Shown in pieces: positions 1 to 6,118 of a stretch of 10,086 bases of DNA. Source of the stretch: Nitrospirota bacterium (lineage in GTDB: Bacteria > Nitrospirota > 9FT-COMBO-42-15 > HDB-SIOI813); NCBI GenBank assembly GCA_016234155.1, contig JACRGZ010000031.1:1-10086 (forward strand). The letters run 5' to 3'. Position 1 is the stretch's first letter. Every line of letters begins with the position of its first letter. A model generated the notes under the pieces. It did no database searches, had not been told where the DNA came from, and saw nothing but the letters and a program-made list of their open reading frames with translations. The position numbers and the translations under genes are program-made.

Positions 1-1
1 A

Positions 2-142
2 TGTTCACCTGCAACCACAAAGACATGGCAGGGCGCCCTTGATTATGTGGCTTGTTTAAATGTCAACACTTACTTGGAGCACTCCGACTGGCGTCTTCCC
101 AATCGGAAGGACCTCCATAGTTTAATTGATTTCTCACAATAC
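2..142 (+). pseudogene. DUF1566 (Lcl_C) domain fragment, cut by window edge and frame switch
   Basis: The frame starting at base 2 is open from the window edge and reads TWQGALDYVACLN, then HSDWRLPNRKDLHSLIDFSQY. This is the hallmark of the DUF1566 / Lcl_C domain, whose core is normally W..A..YC..L...G..DWRLPN.KEL.SL.D. DUF1566 is common in secreted or surface proteins of environmental bacteria; its function is not settled. The recognisable homology stops at the tyrosine codon at 140-142. The same frame runs on to 319, but that part is a shadow of the metal-binding repeats read in another frame. No start codon lies in the window; GTG 47 sits inside the domain and is not a real start. The fragment could be the 3' part of a separate gene, or an upstream domain of the next protein fused out of frame. 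Confidence 0.65.
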
Positions 143-153
143 CAGCAGGATAT

Positions 154-816
154 GTGTCAGACAGCACGGATTGTAACGACGGCGATGCCGCCGTCAACCC
201 CGGAGCCACCGAGGTATGCAACCTGGTGGACGACAACTGCAATGGGCAGAGCGATGAGGGTGTTCAGAATACCTATTACCAAGATGCGGATAATGACACA
301 TATGGTAATTCCTCGGTAACTACTCAGGCATGTACTCAGCCAGTGGGTTATGCGACAAATAGTACTGACTGCAATGATAGTAACGCTTCAATCAATCCGG
401 GAGCTGCTGAGGTGTGCAACGGAGTTGATGACAACTGTAATGGTCAGATTGATGAGGGTGTATTGAACACCTATTACAGTGATGCGGATTCTGACACCTA
501 CGGTAATGTCTCAATCTCCACGCAGGCATGCACAGCGCCATCCGGCTATGTCACGAACAGCGCTGATTGCAATGACGGCAACGTCTCGATCAACCCCGGT
601 GCCACAGAGGTATGCAATCTGGTGGACGACAACTGTAACAACCTGGTGGATGAAGGTATATCAGACATTGTTACCGGTTCAGATATTGGTGCCTGTCAAA
701 CAGAGATACAGAGTTGTGTTAACGGTGCCATGACGGTGGTGCAGCCTGGTGTAGGCGCATCGCCTGAGGTATACAATGGTGTGGATGATAATTGCAACAC
801 CCAAGTAGATGAGGGT
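154..816 (+). repeat. Tandem MopE-type repeat coding units (about 198 bp period)
   Basis: Within the large surface gene, units lie at 154-264 (partial), 265-462, 463-657 and 658-816. Units 2 and 3 are clear DNA-level near-duplicates: both encode NTYY.DAD.DTYGN, then a QAC...GY segment, DCND, a NPGA.EVCN segment and VDDNCN. Unit 4 keeps only the ending EVYNGVDDNCNTQVDEG and a central Q.CVNG. It replaces the usual cysteine of EVC by tyrosine. Such arrays expand and contract by recombination, and short-read assemblies can collapse them, so the true copy number may differ. Confidence 0.8.
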
Positions 817-2829
817 GTACAGCCCCCTGTGGCCAATAATCAATCTGTAACCATGCCAGAGGACACAGATGTGGCCATCATGCTTACAGGAAGCGACCCC
901 GATGGTGACCCTCTTACATTCATTGTCGTGACCCAGCCAACAAATGGGACTTTAAGTGGTGTTGCCCCCGACCTGATATATTCACCGAATGGCAATTTTA
1001 ATGGTTTGGATAGCTTTAGCTTTAAAGTGAATGACGGTTTGGCTGATTCCAATACTGCCACGGTATCGATTACAGTAACTGCGGATAATGATGCACCGGT
1101 GGTATGGAATATGCCTGATGTAAGCTTTGTTGAGGACGGGAATGGTACCCTTCCCAGTAACGCCAGTCTGGATAGCTATGTGAGCGATATCGAGACGCTC
1201 GATCCTTTTATTGTCTGGACAGTCATTGGTGGAACCAATATAACAACTATCATTAATTCAGATAGGACTGTGACCTTCTCCGCTATACAGAACTTCAATG
1301 GGCAGGAAATCCTTACCTTTATGGCAACCGATACCGGTGATGGCACCTCCGGGCCCCTTATTGCCAGTGATACTGTGGTGGTCACAGTAACCCCGGTGAA
1401 TGATCCACCTGTGTTGGATCCTATAGGTCCCAACTCAGCAGATGAAAATTCCCTGCTTACCTTCACAGTGAGCGGGAATGACCCTGAAGGAGATATCCTA
1501 ACCTTCGATGCCATGGGGCTTCCCGCTGGTGCAGCCTTTGACCAATACACCCAAACATTCTCCTGGACGCCGGATTACACCCAGGCAGGCCCACACTTTG
1601 TAACCTTTACAGTAAGTGATGGGAGTTTGGAAGACTCAGAGCTGGTTAATATTTCGGTTAATAATGTAAATCGTCCTCCTGTGGCCGATGCAGGTATAGG
1701 CGAGACAGTGCATGTAGACAGTGTTGTGACCATTGATGGGAGTAACAGCTCGGATCCTGATGGGAACTATCCTTTAACCTATTCATGGAGTATTATCTCC
1801 AAACCAACTGGAAGTACTGCTACCCTGTCAGACCCGGCGGCTGTTAACCCTTCTTTTAAAGCTGACATGATTGGAGACTATGAGGTAGAGCTTGTAGTTA
1901 CAGACAGCCTGGGCCTTTCGAGTTTGACAGATTCTGTGGTTATAAATACCTCTAACACCTCACCTGTGGCAGATGCGGGGCCTGATCAGGCTGTAATTGT
2001 AAGAGGCACAACCGTACAGCTTGACGGTACCCAGAGCTATGACCTTGATGGTGATACCATCTATTACTCATGGACAATAACCCAGAGACCCGCCGGGAGT
2101 ACATCTCTACTGTCCGATCCGACTTCACCCACACCAACCTTTGTCGCTGATGTATATGGTGAATATGAATTTGAACTTGTTGTGTATGATTCGTGGGCAG
2201 TCAGTGCCCCGGACAGAGTAATCGTGAGCTTTACGAATGTAAAACCAGTGGCCTCTCCAGGGGGAAATCAGTCTGTGATTGAAGGAGATACTGTATTTCT
2301 TAATGGAAGTGGTAGCTCAGATGCCAATGGAGACCCACTCACATATAACTGGAGTTTGGTCTCGACTCCGGGGGGAAGTACAGCTACTTTTACAAGCACA
2401 ACTTCGGTCACGACAAGCTTTGTTACCGACATGCCTGGGACCTATATTGTGAGTCTTGTTGTAAATGATGGATTTGTTAACAGCGACCCTGCAAATGTGA
2501 CCATAACTGCTACGTCCAGACAGGACGAGGTGATAAGGGTTCTCAATGAGGCAAATGACACTATAAATAGCCTCAACATGGATGTGTTCAAGAACAGGAA
2601 CATGGTAAATGCCCTTACCAACAAGATAAATGCCACACTTGAGATGATAGACCAGGGGCTTTACCAGGATGCGCTTGATAAGCTGGAAAATGATATTCTT
2701 GGCAAGACTGATGGCTGTGCAGCAACAGGTAGTCCGGACAGAAACGACTGGATAAGAGACTGTGAGGCACAGGGGCAGGTATATCCACTAATCCTCCAGG
2801 CCATTGAGCTTTTAAGGGGACTTATATAG
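154..2829 (+). CDS. Multidomain surface/secreted protein: MopE-type metal-binding repeats, Ig/cadherin-like and PKD domains (5'-truncated)
   Basis: This 891-residue product is probably extracellular or surface-bound. Residues 1-221 hold four MopE-type putative metal-binding units (PF11617-like) with the cores DCND.....NPGATEVCN and VDDNCN...DEG, and acidic DADNDTYG-type turns. Unit 1 lacks its first half, and unit 4 (169-221) is degenerate. Residues about 224-310 are a cadherin-like/Big_9-type module (EDT, GSDPDGDPLTF, FNGLDSFSFKVNDG). Residues 314-414 are a related module. Residues 416-505 resemble He_PIG. Three PKD-like domains follow at about 509-598, 603-694 and 697-787. A helical tail (788-891) carries two cysteines (855, 870). 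No signal peptide is present because the N-terminus is missing: GTG 154 lies inside a repeat, and family similarity (PAGYV) already begins at 142 in the same frame. Binding or adhesion is plausible, but the ligand is unknown. No export or anchoring partner is visible nearby. Confidence 0.85.
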   Translation: MSDSTDCNDGDAAVNPGATEVCNLVDDNCNGQSDEGVQNTYYQDADNDTYGNSSVTTQACTQPVGYATNSTDCNDSNASINPGAAEVCNGVDDNCNGQIDEGVLNTYYSDADSDTYGNVSISTQACTAPSGYVTNSADCNDGNVSINPGATEVCNLVDDNCNNLVDEGISDIVTGSDIGACQTEIQSCVNGAMTVVQPGVGASPEVYNGVDDNCNTQVDEGVQPPVANNQSVTMPEDTDVAIMLTGSDPDGDPLTFIVVTQPTNGTLSGVAPDLIYSPNGNFNGLDSFSFKVNDGLADSNTATVSITVTADNDAPVVWNMPDVSFVEDGNGTLPSNASLDSYVSDIETLDPFIVWTVIGGTNITTIINSDRTVTFSAIQNFNGQEILTFMATDTGDGTSGPLIASDTVVVTVTPVNDPPVLDPIGPNSADENSLLTFTVSGNDPEGDILTFDAMGLPAGAAFDQYTQTFSWTPDYTQAGPHFVTFTVSDGSLEDSELVNISVNNVNRPPVADAGIGETVHVDSVVTIDGSNSSDPDGNYPLTYSWSIISKPTGSTATLSDPAAVNPSFKADMIGDYEVELVVTDSLGLSSLTDSVVINTSNTSPVADAGPDQAVIVRGTTVQLDGTQSYDLDGDTIYYSWTITQRPAGSTSLLSDPTSPTPTFVADVYGEYEFELVVYDSWAVSAPDRVIVSFTNVKPVASPGGNQSVIEGDTVFLNGSGSSDANGDPLTYNWSLVSTPGGSTATFTSTTSVTTSFVTDMPGTYIVSLVVNDGFVNSDPANVTITATSRQDEVIRVLNEANDTINSLNMDVFKNRNMVNALTNKINATLEMIDQGLYQDALDKLENDILGKTDGCAATGSPDRNDWIRDCEAQGQVYPLILQAIELLRGLI

Positions 2830-2948
2830 AAGTATAGCTCCTCTCAGAATTTCTATTGCAAATACAGACTTCCCGGCCCGAATGCATATTATTCATTTCG
2901 AAGTTGATTCCAAGATAATAACATTTTAAAGTAATTATTATTAAAGAA
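2830..2948. other. AT-rich intergenic stretch with no gene seen
   Basis: Between the surface protein gene and the MITE-like element I see no open frame with recognisable similarity. The part from about 2890 on is AT-rich. A 10-bp word, TAATAACATT at 2916-2925, recurs at 3083-3092 just past the element. No stem followed by a T tract marks a terminator for the upstream gene. Confidence 0.5.
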
Positions 2949-2952
2949 TAAT

Positions 2953-3082
2953 GAGGTTCTTGCAAAAGTCTGTGTCATCCCCGAAATCTTCTATCGGGGA
3001 TATGATTTTCTGTAATAAAACACTAGATTCCCGCTAAAACCATGCGGGAATGACAACATTTTTATACTTTTGCAAGAGCCTC
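2953..3082. mobile_element. MITE-like non-autonomous element, 130 bp, with 17-bp terminal inverted repeats
   Basis: The left end (2953-2969, GAGGTTCTTGCAAAAGT) and right end (3066-3082, ACTTTTGCAAGAGCCTC) are inverted repeats with one mismatch. They are flanked by TAAT at 2949-2952 and 3083-3086, consistent with a 4-bp target duplication. Inside are two hairpins: ATCCCCGA (2977-2984) with TCGGGGAT (2994-3001), and ATTCCCGC (3027-3034) with GCGGGAAT (3044-3051). There is also a subterminal inverted pair, TGTCATCCCCG (2973-2983) and CGGGAATGACA (3045-3055). No transposase frame is present, so movement would need an enzyme supplied from elsewhere. I cannot assign the IS family. The hairpin words resemble the GTCATTCCCGC / GCGGGAATGAC repeats widely scattered in environmental proteobacterial genomes. 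Confidence 0.75.
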
Positions 3083-3086
3083 TAAT

Positions 3087-3656
3087 AACATTAAGCTTTT
3101 ATTAAGGCTGTTAAAAATTATAGCTAATGACCCTGGCATGCTCGTGGAGTACAAACACCTTGGCGGTGATCTCGGGCGGGACCAGAGGACCATCAGCCAG
3201 TACTTTGATTATCTCAAATATTCACTTCTGGTAAGACCTCTCTACTACTATTCAAAGAATTTCCTCACCAGCGAGAAAAAGGCAAAGAAATACTACCTCT
3301 CCACAACAGCCTTTACCTATTTTCTAAGCGAAAACAGGGGAGGTAAAAATTTTGAAGGAAAGCTGATAGAAAATCTTATGGTATCCCTCACAGATGCCCA
3401 ATTCTTCTACAGAACTGCCACGAAGGAAGAGGTGGATATAATTAAGATTAAGGATTCTAATCCAGCGCCTATCGAAATTAAATATCGATCTTCTATTCAA
3501 AAAAGGGATACCAGAGGGCTAAACAGTTTTATGAAAAAATATTCCCTTTCAAGAGGGACGATAATCACAGGAGACTTCGAAGGGTCTATCCAGCTTACAG
3601 CCGGAACGGTAGATTGTGTGCCCTACTGGAAATTCCTTGTCCAGTACGACGAATAA
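3087..3656 (+). pseudogene. DUF4143-family ATPase, C-terminal half only (5' truncated)
   Basis: The longest ATG-started frame runs 3138-3656 (172 residues). Family-like sequence begins earlier, at about 3087 (NIKLLLRLLKIIANDPGML), so the ATG at 3138 is internal and has no Shine-Dalgarno. The product matches the C-terminal DUF4143 part of AAA_14 ATPases: a winged-helix-like segment (DQRTISQYFDYLKYSLLV), then KKYYLSTTAF, then a PD-(D/E)XK-like fold with GKLIENLM, TKEEVDIIK and PIEIKYRSS. Complete members are about 400 residues and start with a Walker-type ATPase domain. That half is absent, and the MITE-like element sits just upstream of what remains. The role of these ATPases is poorly defined. 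Here the fragment is probably non-functional, although its nuclease-like core reads cleanly to a stop. Confidence 0.7.
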
Positions 3657-3705
3657 AAGGCCCACGCACCCTGACCTCGATATCTGGGGGGTCGGACCAC
3701 GCTAG

Positions 3706-3801
3706 GTGACAAAAAAGACTTTTTACGAGTTCATCAAAGAAGAATCTAACCATTTTCTGGTTATTACAGTAACAATTAGGAAAAAACCATTCAAGAGGTG
3801 A
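3706..3801 (+). pseudogene. Short remnant, possibly the C-terminus of a DUF4258-like protein
   Basis: A 31-codon frame opens after a TAG at 3703-3705 and ends in TGA at 3799-3801. It contains FYEFIKEESNHFLVITV, followed by a basic tail. A beta strand of the type HFLVITV followed by basic residues is reminiscent of the end of the small DUF4258-type proteins often encoded just before DUF2283 genes. Here a DUF2283 start follows 4 bp later, which is the main support. No upstream part of such a gene remains. The similarity is short and the call is weak; it may be chance. Confidence 0.25.
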
Positions 3802-3805
3802 CTAC

Positions 3806-3886
3806 ATGAAAATAGAATACAGTAAAGATATCGATGCCTTGTATATTAAAATGGATCCTTTAAGATGCCCTCTACAATGCAGATGA
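3806..3886 (+). pseudogene. DUF2283 gene head, truncated after about 16 codons
   Basis: The ATG at 3806 is preceded by AGAGGTGA at a proper Shine-Dalgarno distance. It begins MKIEYSKDIDALYIKM, which matches the conserved start of DUF2283 proteins (MKI.YD...DALYI.L). Intact members are about 60-70 residues. Here the similarity ends near 3853, and the frame then runs antisense through the 3' end of xseA to a TGA at 3884-3886, giving a 26-residue product. This is a broken gene fused to the end of the housekeeping block. DUF2283 has no firmly established function; it often sits in small two-gene units. Confidence 0.5.
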
Positions 3887-5069
3887 TATTCCCCTCATGA
3901 AGTCTTATATCTACCCTGTCGCCCTTCTGGACATCTGACGACGCATTCACTACTGAACGCGCCGGCAGTTTGTATGTGATGCTGTAGCCGCGGGAGAGGA
4001 TGGCAAGGGGGCTCAGGCTGCCGAGTTTTGCCATAACACCGTAGAGCGCCTCCTTTTTCAGTGCGATTATATGGGAGGCGCTGAGTTGCAATCTCGTTGC
4101 TAATTCATCCACTCTTTGAATATACCTGTTTATCTCCCGATCCGGACTGAGCACCCTTCTGCTCATGGAAAAAAGTCTGTCCCTCTTTTTCTCAAAGAAT
4201 GTCCTCTTTGCAAAGACAAGTCTCTGATAAAGGGTCTCAATACGATGCTGGATATCCTCCTTATTTTTTACCACCATCTCTGCCGCCGCCGATGGTGTTG
4301 GCGCCCTCAGGTCTGCAACAAAGTCTGCTATCGTATAGTCAATCTCGTGTCCTACAGCAGATATTACAGGTATCTTGGAATTATATATGGCGCGGGCCAC
4401 TATCTCTTCATTAAATGGCCACAGATCCTCTATGCCGCCACCGCCGCGTGTAACTATGATGACATCGATATCCTCAATTCTATTCAGGTCACTTATCGCC
4501 TCAACGATCTCAGGGGCGGCCCTCTCCCCCTGAACCACAGCAGGGGCAATCACTATCTCCACGTTGGCAAAGCGTCTGTCTATCACCTTGAGTATATCCC
4601 TTATAGCGGCGCCTGTCGGTGATGTGACTATCCCTATCTTCTTCGGGAGGACCGGTACCGGTCTCTTCCGCGACTTATCAAAAAGCCCCTCCTTTGCAAG
4701 CCTCTCCTTTAACTGCTCGAAGGCAAGAAGGAGCGCCCCAACTCCCTTAGGCTCCATATAGTCAACTACAAGCTGATACTCACCCCTGAAGTCATATATG
4801 GTAATCCTCCCCCTGCAGAGGACATGGAGACCATCCTTAGGGACAAACCTAATGGTGCGTGCAGACGACTTGAACAATACCGCCTTTATCTGGGATGAGC
4901 TGTCTTTTAATGTAAAGTAGGCATGCCCGGATATTGGGGCCCGGAAATTATATATCTCCCCTTCTACCCATACATTGGGAAAGGAATCTTCAACTATAGA
5001 TTTTATTAAAGATGTGAGCTCGGAAACGGTAAGGATGTGGCGAAAAGAGAGATCAAGTTGAGTGTCCAT
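3846..5069 (-). CDS. xseA: Exodeoxyribonuclease VII large subunit
   Basis: XseA is the catalytic subunit of ExoVII, a metal-independent nuclease that cuts single-stranded DNA from both ends into oligonucleotides in the cytoplasm. The 407-residue product has the N-terminal OB fold (about 10-110, with VWVEGEIYNF and HAYFTLKD). The catalytic domain has KKIGIVTSPTGAAIRDIL (143-160), the glycine-rich TRGGGGIEDLWPFN (207-220) and VGHEIDYTIADFVADLRAP (239-257). Candidate catalytic positions by analogy with E. coli are D158, R208, H241 and D244. A helical stalk and the late motif ILSRGYSI (357-364) follow. It is somewhat shorter than E. coli XseA (456). The ATG overlaps the end of ymdB by 17 bp, implying translational coupling. 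The stop codon lies inside the opposing DUF2283 remnant, and no xseB follows, so the last few residues may not be native. Confidence 0.95.
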   Translation of the reverse strand: MDTQLDLSFRHILTVSELTSLIKSIVEDSFPNVWVEGEIYNFRAPISGHAYFTLKDSSSQIKAVLFKSSARTIRFVPKDGLHVLCRGRITIYDFRGEYQLVVDYMEPKGVGALLLAFEQLKERLAKEGLFDKSRKRPVPVLPKKIGIVTSPTGAAIRDILKVIDRRFANVEIVIAPAVVQGERAAPEIVEAISDLNRIEDIDVIIVTRGGGGIEDLWPFNEEIVARAIYNSKIPVISAVGHEIDYTIADFVADLRAPTPSAAAEMVVKNKEDIQHRIETLYQRLVFAKRTFFEKKRDRLFSMSRRVLSPDREINRYIQRVDELATRLQLSASHIIALKKEALYGVMAKLGSLSPLAILSRGYSITYKLPARSVVNASSDVQKGDRVDIRLHEGNIICIVEGILKDPF

Positions 5070-5844
5070 CTCTTATCTGCAACCTTTCTATAGATATAGC
5101 CTTGCCATCCTTCTCATTTATATCTATCACCGCCGCTGACAAGACCGGCATCCCCTTTGCCACCTCAAAACGCCTGGGCATAAGGGTCAGATATTTTTCT
5201 ATAACCATATCCTTTTCTATGCCTATTACTGAATTTGCAGGACCTGTCATGCCCACATCAGTAATATAGGCTGTCCCCTTTGGCAGTATCTGCTCATCCG
5301 CGGTCTGCACATGGGTGTGCGTCCCTATTATTGCCGATACCTCGCCGTCTGCAAACCATCCGAAGGCAACCTTCTCTGACGTGGCCTCGGCATGGAAGTC
5401 AACGACAATCACAGCCCCAGCAGCTTTAAGGCGCTGGAGCTCACGTTTGAAATACCTGAACGGACAGTCAAAGTTTCCCATAAAGACCCGGCCGGTAAGA
5501 TTTAATACTACTACTTTGTCACCTGAATTGGTGTATACCGTAATATCACCGTATCCCGGCACACCTTCAGGGTAATTCGCAGGCCTGAGGAGCCTCCTCT
5601 CTTTTTCTATATACGGGACGATCTCTTTCTTGTCCCATATATGGTTGCCGGAGGTTATGACTTTTATACCGGCATCGAAGAGTTCATCAGCAACCTTTGG
5701 GGTTATGCCGAAACCGCCCGCTGCATTTTCACCATTTGCAATGACAAGGTTGATGCGATACTCGTCCACAAGGGTATCGAGCCTCCTTGTAATAGTCTTG
5801 CGGCCGATCTCGCCTATGATGTCGCCTATGAAGAGGATTCTCAC
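5053..5844 (-). CDS. ymdB: YmdB-family metallophosphoesterase
   Basis: The 263-residue product belongs to the TIGR00282/YmdB family; the Bacillus enzyme hydrolyses 2',3'-cyclic nucleotides and affects biofilm and motility. The full dimetal site is visible: GDIIGEIGR with D8, ANGENAAGG with E39 and N40, TSGNHIWD with N67 and H68, DFHAEATSEK with H151, and GTHTHVQT with H176 and H178. The length matches the family (about 260-265). Translation starts at a GTG, supported by GGAGG at 5849-5853 (spacing 4, extending to GGAGGTATC). Its 3' end overlaps xseA. rny lies upstream across a 274-bp gap. The rny-ymdB pairing is conserved in many bacteria and suggests a shared role in RNA turnover, which is inference here. 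Confidence 0.95.
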   Translation of the reverse strand: MRILFIGDIIGEIGRKTITRRLDTLVDEYRINLVIANGENAAGGFGITPKVADELFDAGIKVITSGNHIWDKKEIVPYIEKERRLLRPANYPEGVPGYGDITVYTNSGDKVVVLNLTGRVFMGNFDCPFRYFKRELQRLKAAGAVIVVDFHAEATSEKVAFGWFADGEVSAIIGTHTHVQTADEQILPKGTAYITDVGMTGPANSVIGIEKDMVIEKYLTLMPRRFEVAKGMPVLSAAVIDINEKDGKAISIERLQIRDGHST

Positions 5845-5968
5845 GATACCTCCAGCAAAAATTCCTGTAACTACTCAGCAGGTGTTATTTTTGATCCTCA
5901 AGAAAATAAAAAACATATAACAAGAAATGAATAATGAAAATTTGCAAGAACTAAAAGAGACACAACAA

Positions 5969-6003
5969 AACACTTAAACATTTTTCATTTTTTGTTTAGT
6001 GTT
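5969..6003. other. AT-rich stem-loop
   Basis: AACACTTAAACA (5969-5980) pairs with TGTTTAGTGTT (5993-6003) with one bulged base around a T-rich 12-nt loop. The stem is poor in GC and is not followed by a clean T tract on either strand, so its role as a terminator is doubtful. Confidence 0.3.
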
Positions 6004-6068
6004 ATTCATTATCATTAAGTTATTCAATATGCTGAGTAGTTACGAATTCTTTATCCTCCTACCTACTA

Positions 6069-6096
6069 TAGGGACAGACCTGAAGGTCTGTCCCTA
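6069..6096. repeat. Perfect 13-bp palindromic hairpin downstream of rny (REP-like)
   Basis: TAGGGACAGACCT (6069-6081) and AGGTCTGTCCCTA (6084-6096) are exact inverse complements around the dinucleotide GA. The hairpin lies 22 bp beyond the rny stop. Neither strand has a T run after it, so it is not a classical intrinsic terminator. It could shield the rny mRNA 3' end or be one copy of a dispersed palindromic repeat family. Only one copy is seen in this window. Confidence 0.6.
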
Positions 6097-6118
6097 CCAT
6101 TCACCATTCACTAATATC

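Larger units (their letters stand above)
5845..6118. other. rny-ymdB intergenic spacer, AT-rich, with two hairpins
   Basis: This 274-bp spacer is AT-rich and contains no supportable gene. It holds a perfect 13-bp palindrome near the end of rny (6069-6096) and a weaker AT-rich stem (5969-6003). I found no clear sigma70 promoter for ymdB. Because of its size, read-through from rny may be reduced and ymdB-xseA may have a promoter of its own that I could not identify. Confidence 0.5.

Noticed and set aside
47..319. Single 90-residue protein starting at GTG 47
   Set aside because: Only the part up to about 142 is a domain remnant. The rest is an out-of-frame shadow of the metal-binding repeats.
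154..816. CRISPR-like or satellite repeat array
   Set aside because: The period of about 198 bp is coding, with diverged copies in frame. It reflects protein domain repeats.
2815..2844. Possible terminator hairpin across the stop of the surface protein gene
   Set aside because: The stem is only 6 bp with one G-U pair and mismatches, and no T tract follows.
3138..3656. Intact 172-residue gene starting at ATG 3138
   Set aside because: There is no Shine-Dalgarno, family similarity extends upstream of the ATG, and the ATPase domain is missing, so it is a fragment.
3657..3705. GC-rich stretch with GACC and GGTC arms after the DUF4143 remnant, considered as a terminator or IS end
   Set aside because: The stem is 4 bp with no T tract, and I could not match it to an IS end.
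3706..3886. Functional toxin-antitoxin pair (DUF4258-like plus DUF2283)
   Set aside because: Both frames are fragments, one lacking its start and the other its end. No functional pair can be supported.
4116..4622. Plus-strand 168-codon frame within xseA, and similar long frames opposite ymdB, rny and rarA
   Set aside because: These are antisense shadows of well-supported genes, with no recognisable domains or ribosome binding sites.
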